From Actinernus sp. WN-2022 (taxonomy: Eukaryota > Cnidaria > Anthozoa > Actiniaria > Actinernidae): a stretch of 64,000 nt of DNA. A model generated the notes under the pieces. It had not been told where the DNA came from, searched no databases, and was given only the letters and a program-made list of their open reading frames with translations. Shown piece after piece: positions 12,001 through 24,000 of this stretch. Where the stretch lies: assembly GCA_030867875.1 (NCBI GenBank), contig JAOWCC010000577.1, forward strand, positions 156,914,344-156,978,343, in the 5' to 3' direction. Every line of letters begins with the position of its first letter. Position 1 is the first letter of the stretch. A program made the translations under genes and the position numbers.

Positions 12001-15000
12001 AAAAAAGAATGACTAGTGACTATATATATCGTATACGTTTGCATGGGCGAGCAAAATGGTCGTTGTTTGAGTAGACAGAACCTCTCGAGACCTGTGTTCT
12101 GATTGCACCCCTCATACTATACTTCTATTGTTTTTGTACTGCACTTTCAAAAGGTTAGGGTGTTTTCTATTGTTGGGTAGGCCAAGACTGTCGCTCGTTT
12201 CGAGAAGTTCCACCCGACCCTGTTGTTTTCTTGACAGTTTTTCCTCTGGGAAGAGAAAACGGGAAGCAAGAGTGCGAGTGGTTCAATCACTCTCCTCACG
12301 CTCTGTGGCCCGGAGTTCGATTCCCGGACCCGTCATCAAATGTGAGTCGAGTTTGTTGGTATTTCACCCATGCTTCGTGCTTCGAGGGTTTTTCTCCGGG
12401 TTCTCCGGTTTTCCTCACTCCTCAAAAACCAATCCAAATTCCAATTCGATCATGGAGTTCGTCGGAATACTTAAACACAAGCCTCTGGCTTGGGAGACCC
12501 GCTAACGGCTTCCTGTATGTTCCGACGTAAAATAAACCATTTTGGTTTGTTCTTGAAACGTCAATGACGTTGTTTTCGAAAGCGTACAAAAAAGTGAAGA
12601 GCACAATTATGTACAGACGTCAAAGTTATTGTACAAACAAAACCTTTCGAGATGGTCCTTTATGTAGAAAAGAAGCAACGATTTCCTACTAATGGATTAA
12701 TACAACTATTGGACGTTACACCAGAAAAGACAAAAGTATATGAATAAAAATAGATATCGATTTTTAACAAATGTTGAACTTTTATTTTTATAACAACGGT
12801 CTTTCCTATATTTTGTGCATGCAGTCGTGGTCACGGTTCGATTAAATCTCGCACTAATATTTTCTTTGAGCTGTTTAAAAAAAGGCAGACTTGTGATTCT
12901 AAATAAAAGCGATGGTTGAATTTTTGTTGTTTTTAAAGTACAATATTTCCATTGCATGCATTTTACACCTACAGTTTAACCTTCACTGTGACAAACGTTA
13001 AATGCTCTTCCGTGTTAAGTTGAATTTCCACTGTTGCGTAATTCTTACGTACGTAAGACGTTTGTCGGGAAAACGTCCGTAGTTATTTCCACTGTCGCGT
13101 TTAACGTTCGTAATTTAAAACGCCGCGATCTTTTTACTTACGTTTTTAAAATGGGGATTTACTCGCGTAAATTATCATTTGTACTTCCTTTTTTACGCAC
13201 GGTTTACGTTCGTGAAAACGCGACATTGGAAATCTATACCTTGAGATAAACTCCATTACTCACTATTCTCACCTTGATCAGTGTTTTAACCTCTCGTGCG
13301 GTAGTAGATTCCTCTAAGTTTCCTCTTGAACCGAGAGAAAACTATATAGGCGAGTGGCAAACTCTGATGTATACACTAAACCCAGAAGATTATTTATCTA
13401 ATTGTTTTTTTTATTTCTTCTATGTTGTTTGTTGCCTGCTTCCTCTCGAAATTGCTAATCCTTCACCACCTTTTAATTATCTTTTGTTTTGCTCAAGGAC
13501 AAAATAAGACATTGGCCAAAGATAATGAATCACCAGTTAATAAGGGAAGCGATCGTATTGAAAAAGAAAGAGTGTTGGTATCTCAGATGAAAAACGGAAG
13601 AGCTTTCGGCATATCGGCCCACGCATGTAGTAATTAGTATTCTTGCTGTCATTAAATTCCAAACGACAAAGAAGGCGATGAGTAGACTATATTTGATGTC
13701 AATTAATGAAGAAGCCTAGAATATGAAGCAGTCAAATGAACAACACTAATTATATTAAAGACGTACCTTTCGCTTTAAGCTTTCACAAAATGACATTTCT
13801 AAACAGCTAAGTTCAAATCGTAACTTGTGATTAGAGTTATTTTATAGTTTTATATTACAATAATGAAAAGTAATTTGTCTCAATATTCATTCTTACCTCA
13901 AATAAGAAGACGATTATCTTTCGATCACGAACCACGCCGGAGAGATTATAGTTTAGTCTTTCACTGGGGCTCTTTTCATATCTAAGTGAACTGGAATGAT
14001 GGACAATCAGATACGGATTCCTCTGTCCTTGGCAGTAAAAGGAGAGGCAATTCCTCTCTTTTTTCCTTATCTGGTTTCTTATAATTGATGTTGTTCGTAA
14101 GGCTTTTAATAACTGTAATAATTCACTGTAATCACGCGGCGGGTATGTTGACTACAAAACAAAAAGGGTGAAGGTCTAAGAACACTTTACTTCCCTTGCA
14201 GGGTGGGATGGAAGTGAAGAATGGATCAGGGCTCAGTTTAAAATCTATCTCCTCTCTCTTTTATCCAGTGTTCAACACACAGGTAGGTCGTGCCTTAGCC
14301 CCAGATCCAGTTGCGATTTACCGTTCAAGGCAGTCCCGCCAGACTCTAATTCGCAGCTGTTCTTAGGGCGCGTTCTGCCTTTTGGGACTATTCTTGATAG
14401 GAATAACAGAATACGCGGAATCCTAGCTCTCTAAATTAAAGAGCAGGTATTCCTGAGACGGAGTGATCTTGACGGAGGTGACCTCCGGACTCACGTGCGC
14501 CACAGGTTCACACAAAAAAACGCAATGTTGCATGCCACTTCCGAGTAAACCTCTGTTCTGTTCATTCGGTTCACTGTTCTGCTGTCGGGATCAGAATGTG
14601 AGTGCTATGCTGTTCATTCTGAAAACAGAATAGGTCCCAAACGAATGCCGCGATTACCGTCTATTCCGGCCAGCTATTCTTAATCCGGAATTGTCCCAAA
14701 AGGACGCGCCCTTGGGCGGTCAAACATCACTTTCCACCACAAACGGCTGCTTGATGACACTAAAGGCCTGCGCAAACATAGCCTGCATGCCGGCTCGTCT
14801 GTATTTTTTTTCGGTCGTTTTTTGTTTGTATTGGGTCACCTGTGGCACCGGTCAAAATGGGGCGAGGCCACAGGTGACCCAATCCGAAAAAGAAAACGAC
14901 CGAAAAAATTACAGAAGAGCCGGCTAGCAGGCTAGCGCAAACAAGGACAAAATTTTGCGGAAACATTATTGCTAATAATGTTTCTTGGGTGAGCAAACGA

Positions 15001-18000
15001 TCGGGAAGCAAGAAAGATGTTTTGCTGCCTGGCTGTGCAAACCAAGAAATATTTTACGAGAAACAAATGCCGGCGCATGCGCCTTAATCATGCTAGGATG
15101 TTTGCGCGTGCGCAACACATGTAGCACAGCTCTGGGATCTAGTCAACATTGTTGCTTCGGCGAGCAAACTGGGAAACATTTTTGCGGAAACACTGAAATT
15201 CACAAAGGTTTCCGCCACAACGTTTCCTCGTTTGCGCAGGGCTTTAGAACCCCATGGTTGTTACTTCAACAAGAGGTTTAATTTCTCGTTGGAGATGAAG
15301 TTTCTCTTGTTAGTTCAACCATTATCGCCGTCTTTTGAAACTCTCCGAGTAGTAGTAGTAATTTATTTAACCACGTATCACATATTTGAGCACGAAAGCT
15401 CTTTTAAACGTGAACGCGCAGATTAGGGGGTGATTACAAAACAAGAATTGCTCAATTTTATTTAAGCAATAGAAGAAGGTTCTCCATGTTCTATGTAAAG
15501 GTTATATGATGAACGGGGCGAAACGCGCGCCAACTATCAGCCGTTATAGTTGACCACAAAATTTTGTCGCGCGCTCATATAAGCCCTCGAACTTCGTTCT
15601 CGGGCTTTTATTTGTTTTAAGAACATCAAATTTCCGCGGGAAACTATGAGCCGATAGTTCCTCGACGGACACAGTCAATTTGTATAATAGTGCCCGCTGA
15701 GCACGAAAGACAGTTTTGTGATGAACAATAACGACAAATAGAGTGTGTTTGTCTCGGAACTATCGGCTGATAGTTTCCCTTGGAAATTTGATGTTCTTAA
15801 AACTAGCATATAATTCCTCGACGGACACACTCTATTTGTGTAATCAGAAACCTCGAGCTCGCAGTCCAATTGTTAAATAGACGGCGCCTGCGTAGCCAAT
15901 CAGAGTTGCGAGTTTGCCGGTAGTTGGTGGCTTGGTTACGACGCACAGCAAAACGACAGACGCACGTGTTTCCATATAGTTATAGAACATGAGTGGAATG
16001 GAGTTTGGGAGAACGAGAAATGGCTGTGGGAACACGAGTCCCACTTTCGAGTGTTTTCACAGCTTTCGCAAGACCTTTTTGTCAACAACAACAAGTTTAG
16101 TCGTACTGAAATTAATAATTATTTAATACAGGTTGAGTCACTTCTCTTTATTCTAAATGCAGAACCTGAATATTTTTCTTTCTTTACATACGTTTGCCCA
16201 CAAGATGGGGAAGGCATGGACAATTACAACGAAGACTTTGTAACGGCCTGGAAGACAACGCAGAACTTCATTGTCTGGAATGACAAAGAGCATGCTGGAA
16301 TAGACGAGGTGCATCCCGGGTAAGGATCATAGTATGGTCACACAGCGGTCAAATATCTGCGCATGCGCTTACTGTCAGTCTCGGTGGGCGGCCGCGCCAA
16401 TTTCCCGCGTAAAGTTATCGTAAAACATTGTAACAACCCGGTGTCACTCCACTTATGAACTTCAAAAATCAAGAAAAGGACGTTAAAGTGCCTATCACCC
16501 TTTTGCAATTTTGATAGCTTATGAACCTCCGAAAAGTTTTGAGTACTTCTGTGAAGACATTTTTGGTTTAAAGTGCCTATCACCCTTTTGTAATTTTGAT
16601 AGCTTATGAACCTCCGAAACGTTTGGAGTACTTCTGTGAAGAAAATGTTGGTTTAAAGTGAATACGTTATGTTCTACGCTTGTTTGAAATCGTGTAAATG
16701 TGACCTTTCCTGACCCATGACCGCGCAAGGAAAAGCCTGGGTCGAAACCTGGGTAGACGTCATCTTGACGTCATATAATTAATTCGGCTTTGCAATCATT
16801 TGAAGAAATACTTAACATGTTGACTAAAATGACTTTTTTCTTTACTAACAACCCACAAACTGTGTATATTTTCTATGCATCGATGTTGTTGTGATAAAAA
16901 GGCGCCATGGAGAATAATGCATTAATGAGATGACGTCTACCCAGGTTTCGACCCAGGCTTTTACTTACGCGGTCATGGGCCAGGAAAGGTCACATTTACA
17001 CGATTTCAAACAAGCGTAGGACATAAAGTATTCACTTTAAACCAAAACTTTCTTCACAGAAGTACTCAAAACATTTCGGAGGTTCATAAGCTATCAAAAT
17101 TGCAAAAGGGTGATAGGCACTTTAAGGGCCCATTGACATATTTCGTTGCTATGCAACACCGTTGCTGTGCTCGCAGCAGCAGATGCGATTTTGACTTCCG
17201 GTGTTTGTTAGGCTGAGGTTAACAGCCAACTCGGGCGATATGAGTCGGCTATTTTCTCAGGCGCTAGTTTTATGCGTGTTCACCGGCCACCCGATAGTTT
17301 TAATACTTACACATGTTTGTAAGTTTTATTCGTGGTTTACCTGAAAGGTTTTCATGAATGAATGAAGTAAAGTGTTCAAAATTCGGAACAAGCTGTAGCG
17401 GGGAAAATGAAAAGCTTGGTTTATCGTGTGAAAGAAAATAATACTTGACAATAATCTCAATCCGATATTTTTTAAGGAATCGTTCAGGACTCGAAAGGCG
17501 CCTAACTGTACTTGAACCTCGAGAAAGGGAAATAATAAATCATTTGTACCGAGTAAAAAAGTAACAGCAAGCGTACGGCGCCGCCAACACAGTGATGAAA
17601 TCAGTCAGGAAATCGCCGATGAATGGGAAAGCAAACTTGTATTAGACTCTCCGATGTAGCCGAGCTCTTTCCACTGTTGATAGATTGAAAGAACATGTAG
17701 TAAATAGTATCTAAAGTTGTCAAAGATACAGAAGCTGAAATGGCTGCTTCCAGTGAGAACATGGCTTCTAAAAACACGAAGAAAAGTACGGCCACTCATG
17801 AAGTCAAGTGATTTTCGACCGGCGGGTTTTCAACTCAAATCTTCCACAAACATGCACACTTTTGTCTCCAGATAATGCTTTCGGGTTCCTGGTAAAGTTG
17901 TGATTGAACCTCAGTGCAACTAATTAAAATACAGGTCAGTTTTCATCCTTAACTAAAAGTATTTTTGATGTCGGAAAACAACTGTTGTGAACGCCACGAG

Positions 18001-21000
18001 ATTCAACTTCAATCTTCATAACGACCACAAAACAGGCACTTTTGCGCATGCGTTAATTTCTTCACTTCCGGTTTCTAAAAATCCTAAACATTTAGCGCGC
18101 TTTTACTGAACACCAAACATTTTCCGTTAAAATGTTGTTGACCACGTTCTCCACAAAATCGAGCATGGATTTTGGAAACCGACAATAAAGTTATGGCTTT
18201 TCATTCGCCAAAAAAGCTCAGTAAAATTGGTCTGAAAAGTGTTGTAAAATCTTTATTTTTTGTCGTAATGGCAAACTCATGCTCGGTTTTATGCGCATTA
18301 ATTCGTAGGTTCGGAAAATATTCATAAATTACTAGTAGATAAAAAATCCTTGGAGAGTTTAGAAATTTTCTGATTTTGATGACGTCACTTAATGATGTCA
18401 TCAGACTACAAGACTTTACCCTCGGAGTCACCTTGGCAATAATCATTGTCCACTTTTTAATTTTCCTGGTTTGACGAGGCTGCAAACTTTCCCTAGCAAC
18501 GGCCGATTTAAATATGTCAATGGGCCCTTAATTATATAAAGCCAGGCCTTTAAATTTCACAGCTTTAAGTTTAGTCAGGAGCCCATGGGCTCCTGGTTTA
18601 GTTAAATTACCGTTAATTACTAGTTTACAGATTTTTTTTCAGAATTTGACAAAAAGTTCTGAAGTTACTGGTTAGAAAAGGGGTTTATGGTTTCCATTCC
18701 AGAAAATAAGGACGATTAACACCAATATACAGCCACCACGTGCGCAATTGTTCAGTCATTTTGAAAATATTAATAGACGCATGCATGTGACCGTAGCGTT
18801 CTATTTGAACGATGGAAGAATGGGACGAAAACAACAAAGGAAGGAGGAGGAGGAAGGGGAGGGGGTATATGTTACCGCTTGTGTTGCACTCTTAACACTA
18901 GTACTGTGAAATTCTTAGTCAACAAACTGACACTCTCAGACATTTCTTCATACTCCTTTGCGTATCGAGTTCCGGGAAGGACAAAATAGTTAGCCCGAAA
19001 AAAATGTGTATTTGTAGCAATTAAAGAATCAAAATAAAATGTATATATGCTCTCATTAGTGTGATCAGCACACTCTAATCCACATACTTTTTTTCCTCGA
19101 GGGTTAATTTCTATCGAAATCCACAACAATTGATAATTTTCTGTGTTCCTCTGTTCTTTGCAGGCATCCGTTTCAAGGGCAAATGGGCCTAAGTGATCTC
19201 AAGATAAGACTATCTATGTAAGTAGTCTACGTTATCTTTCTTCGCGCATCCAACCGAGGATAGCTTCAATTTTGTAACGCAGGACTTGACATTAGAGGGA
19301 AGTATTTCGAGGAACTGTTACTAGTTGTTATTGTTTTACTATCAACATGGTCTGATTCACTAGCAACAACAGATAGCAACAACAAACAGTTCAGCAAGAT
19401 CCTACTAGCAACTGTTGCTAGTTGTCGCCAAGTTTTTGTATCAACATGGTCTGATCCACTAGCAACAACAAAATAATCATTCAGCAATATTCTACTAGCA
19501 ACTGTTGCGAGTTGTCGTGAAATTTTACTCGCATAAAATGTCTAAAAATCTACTGGCATTTTGCGAGTGCACGAACCTATAATTTCAAGTCCCAGTAACG
19601 GTTCGGCTTGGCTTGCTTTCTCAGTGTATACCAAGACGTCGCAGCCAAGGGTATGCAGACTGAACAGGGACGAAAAATTGGACAAGCCGTGGCGCAGACG
19701 GGAAGAGCTGTTGGTAAGTTTAATAGGATTATTGTTAGGGCATGCTGCAGGGAGGATGCCAGGACTCTTTCTTCAGCTCTTCAGTTGTACTGTTTAATAC
19801 TCTCCCTTCTCCTCTCATCCTACAGCAAATTGCAGTGGTATAAGTATGCTTTTTCTAGACGTGTTTTGGCGAACAAACTGACAATCAAAAGCTAAGCCAA
19901 CCCAAGATATCTAACTAATTTGTTTGTTTTTTGTTATAATAACAGTGATCTAGTCCCTAATGAGTTGTTCAACTTGGGGGAGGTTTTGCCTTGGCCTCGT
20001 TACTTAAAGTGTGGTCTTGACCAACTCGGTGAAGGTCCTACCAAAACAAGTCTGTACTGCATGTTCCACTAATTGGTAATTTCACCGTGTGATATTGATT
20101 ACGATCTATAACTTTTGTGTGAAAAACCTCACGTTACTTATATGTATATATATAACTAGATTAAAAATCAGCTAAATAACCTCACCAGAAAGACTCATTA
20201 GTCTACAAATCAAACTAAGTGATTTTTCACGGACTTTTACAACTGGCTAAATTATATTCACAGCTCTTTAGGTTGTAGATCAGTGCACTGATTTCAACTG
20301 AGCACTGCCTCGCCTAAAAAATGACAGATATCAATTTCTAGCTCTAATACGTTTACGTCTAGAACATTTTGTTTTCAGACATTGGTACATTTCTACGGAC
20401 GTCCAAAATCACAACAGAGGCACAACTATGCCTTGTATATATTCAATATTTCGTGACAAGTGGTTCACAATATTATGAACGGCTACTAACCTTATATATA
20501 TACTCCAGAATAAAGATTAGTTATTTAGTGTTCAAACTTTCCTTCAAAACAGCTACCGTTTCTAGAATCTAGCAAATAGGACCACTGATCTATTTTAACC
20601 AACTAAGTCTGACCCATAACTTACCACAAATCTTTTAATTTAGTATATCCCTTTGTTCTGTATATATATAGTATTAATAGTATCTGTATACGAACACTTC
20701 TATTCAGTTTTTCTCTTCGTTAAGCAACTCATTATGTATCGGTGTGAGTTCCCACGATGAGCTTCTTTGCTCTTAGGGCAAACACTATATTCGAATTATA
20801 TGTTTAAATAATATATATATACCATTTAATAAGTCTGACTGTAGGTATAATAAAGTCACTATTTATAGAGGGTATTAAACACGTTTACCGGCTAACATAT
20901 AGTTCAGTAATCTAACACGTAGCCCTCTGTACGGTGTTACGTTCTTATCCGAGAAGACGTGAAGGTCTAACCCGTTTACTGTTGGATTATGTAAAGGTAG

Positions 21001-24000
21001 CACCTTCTACTCAGTTATTTTAAAGGAAACCTCGGCTGAAAAACAATGTTTGTTCTCAAGTGTTTGCTATGCATGCCTAAGTCTGTTTCTGTGTTTGTCT
21101 CCAGTAACTTGTTACCCTGGAGTAAAAACATAGAGAAAACCTCTGGAACCATGGTAGTAAATTGTACACTAGATGTCATTTATGCACCGATTTTCCTGTT
21201 GATAAAACTCATTTGAATTCCCTGCGCGCCGCCATCTTGAATCTGATGACGTCACAGTGTTGCCCCTATTGTTACACAACAAAAGAGCTATTGTTATGAG
21301 TTTTATCGACAGGAATATCGGTGCATAAATGACATCTAGTGTACAATTTACTGGAGACAAACACAGAAACAGACTTAGGCATGCATAGCAAACACTTGAG
21401 AACAAACATTGTTTTTCAGCCGAGGTTCCCTTTAAGATCCTAAGTGTTGTTCCAGCCTGGGTTTGAACCTTCGCCACAACAGAACGGCGCTTAACCGCTG
21501 AGCTAACCGTATGCTTAACCGCTGAGCTAACCGGGAGATCAATGATGTCATCCGCGTACTTCTAGTTATCAGCGCCTCTGTTGCATCTTGCAAAGTCTGA
21601 ATTTTATTGTCATCTTTTATTCAAGAAATCACGAGTTAAACTTTCGCAATTTGTCGTTTGCTTTTCCGCGATTGACGTCTCTATAATTGAATTTCAACCA
21701 CTTATTAAAAGGATGTATAGTAGGACTCCGTTAGATGCATGCCCTTGGCATCTAAGCCATTACATATTCAGCTTTAGGCTGCCTTACAGTTAGAAAATTC
21801 GACAGCTTGTCAGTCCTGTTGAAGTGAAAAGCCCCTTATGTCAGTTGTCTCACTGAAGTGCGCATGTGCCAATTCTTCACTCAACTGGATCAACACAAGT
21901 CTTAGTTAAAATGCAAGTTTTACTGGAGGGGTTGTGTGCCATCAGATATATATGGCCTATTCCGCGCACTCGCTTATCTCTCGAGGCTCTAAGAAAGCAA
22001 GGAAAACAGGAATTAGCTAATCTTATGCCTAATCCTGGCGCTTAGATGGAAAGGCCGGAAGCATGGAGAGAACACTTGGAAGGAAAAGATTCATATAGTC
22101 TTCTTTCTTGGCGTTTATAACGCTTGCCGACTTGTTCCGTTTAGAGTCTGAGAACGAAGCAGCAAAATATCTTAGTTGTCACTCCAAGGAGGGGAGAAAA
22201 GGTCGACGTTGCGCTAGTGTTTGTAATTCGCGAGTTTAAATAAAAGCCGTTGTCGTTGTTCGTGTTTCAGATTCATTTATTTCCACAACTATATTATAAT
22301 AAAACGTAGAAGTGTATACGGGATTTGACTTTGGGCCTTACTAGCGTCTGACATGTTTGCCAGTCATGCACCTTTGTTGTAGACCGAGTTATTCACTAGA
22401 GTATAGCGACACGTAAAAGGCTGCTACAGTTTCATGTTATTTTTCACATGGCTCGGTTTTCTTTGTTCATTTCGGGGGAATATACCCAGTTTCAAAAGGA
22501 GAGAGGATCTCGCAAAATATTCCCCTGAACATATAGCTCAGTAGCATGACCACCATCTTGGATGTTATCAGCATTTACGCTGATGAGGGAACATTGGACT
22601 GTCCCTTGGCACACCGGGTTATGGCACAATGCCTGTTAACCCGTACCCTTCCTATTTTTCGGCTCAAGAAAGTTCTTATCCTCATTTGTCAAACCCGCCT
22701 CTTCCATGTGGGATACTTAAAACCATAAACGTGACATAATTAAATTCTACGCATGCTCTTTGAATATTTAGTCAACCATATAATAGACCCTTCCACGGTT
22801 TTATTGAACTTTTGATATATACGTATAACAGAAAAACCGTCGATACTGCTGAAAAGAGCACCTCGAAGTTAGTCAAAATCCCAAATTTGAGAGTTATATC
22901 AACTCTTGCCCCCCAATCAAAATTTCCATACAAACGTCTGTAAAATTTCCCAAAATTTTCCAAGTTTGCGGGCTTATAACGTTGCTCCTATTCAAGATAT
23001 AACTCTCAAATTTGGGATTTTGACTAACTTCGAGGTGCTCTTTTCAGCAGTATCGACGGTTTTGCTGTTATACGTATATATCAAAAGTTCGAAAAACCGT
23101 GGAAGGGTCTATTACATCGTATTTAGAGTTATTCTTCTCACAAACAACACGCTTTTCCCTAGGGGAAGCCAGGGTCATTCAATCAATGGTTCAAGGTTTT
23201 ATTTTCCACAATTACAAATATCAAAAGGGAAATGGAAAAAGGTCAAACTAAATACGTGGAGGGTGCATAGGATACAACCCAAAGGGTCAACAAGGCTCTC
23301 ATGCGCCCTTTATATTAACATTAATTACATGTAAATATAACTCTAAGATAATAACAGATAACTTCAAATAATTATTGTAAACAAAAACTGCATAATAAAG
23401 GAACTTACAAGAAATGTCAGGAGTTTGCATTATTCTACATAAAGACGATAAATTATTGATGTTTATATTTGTGTTAGGAAGAAGAAAGGTGTTTTTTCAC
23501 CTTTTTAAATGATTTAGTTGTTGGACTACTTTTTATATCAATGGCGCTCAATCAAGTATTATAACAAAACGTTTTTGAGAGCAACTCAGCTGCGACGTCT
23601 TTAGTTTAGGCAGAGAAAACTAAACTTCTCAGGTATTTGTTCCGTTCCTCGGTGATATAATAGTATTACAAAGTGATAGTATGACATTTTGGGAAATTAG
23701 TGATTAAATTTCCCCTCGAGCCTCGGGAGGATCTGTAAAAGTCCCTCCGCCGCAAATCCTCCCTCGGCTCTCGGGCAAATTTAATCACCAATTTCCCTCA
23801 TGTCATGCTATTACTTATAATGGAAAAGTTACCAATAAAGTTGTTGTGTTTCAGGAGGGGCGTTAAGTAGTGCGCGGTCCTACGTGGCCTCCTGGTTATC
23901 AGACTTCGCCAAGGATGAGAGGAACCATGAACTCGCTGTTACAAATAACTGTGAAAACGCTGGAGATGAAGGGACGATGGAATCGGGAGCTGTAGATAAA

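Larger units (their letters stand above)
3229..14201 (+). other. Large AVL9-like intron (about 11 kb) filled with mobile elements
   Basis: Between the STADLRF exon and the EEWIRAQF exon no further AVL9 exon is required by phase. The intron holds foldback elements, minisatellites and a SINE listed separately. 10900-12200 and 12550-14200 show only AT-rich sequence with no element I can delimit. Confidence 0.7.
14283..16204 (+). other. AVL9-like intron
   Basis: Contains three foldback elements and a GAAACA-rich repeat listed separately; nothing coding is supported. Confidence 0.7.
16320..19163 (+). other. AVL9-like intron
   Basis: Nearly three quarters is two abutting TTAA elements (16487-17121 and 17126-18527). 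18530-19163 shows only a purine-rich stretch (GGAGGAGGAGGAAGGGGAGG). Confidence 0.7.
21001..21535 (-). mobile_element. tRNA-derived SINE with duplicated A box, interrupted
   Basis: On the minus strand GGTTAGCTCAGCGGTTAAGC occurs twice in tandem, followed by a B-box-like GGTTCAAACCC. The body is split by the TTAA element at 21024-21431; the unsplit body is seen at 341-395. Confidence 0.6.
22640..23665 (+). repeat. Dispersed repeat with two insertions (long copy)
   Basis: Blocks such as CCATGTGGGATACTTAAAAC, ATGCTCTTTGAATATTTAGT and CTGCGACGTCTTTAGTTT match 35127-35421 in order, but are split here by the segments at 22784-23111 and 23190-23536. Confidence 0.8.
19714..23854 (+). other. AVL9-like intron
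   Basis: Contains a SINE with nested elements and a repeat related to 35127-35421. 19714-21000 and 21530-22640 hold no feature I can support. Confidence 0.65.

Noticed and set aside
13422..13637. Possible extra AVL9 exon (acceptor-like TTGCTCAAG before a Lys/Glu-rich frame)
   Set aside because: No match to the family, ends in a stop, and the flanking exons already join in phase without it.
22576..22620. Second hammerhead core at CTGATGAGGG
   Set aside because: Stem II could form but there is no GAAA after it and no partner for stem I.
22906..23334. 142-residue open frame
   Set aside because: Most of it is translation of one arm of a palindrome (22784-23111).
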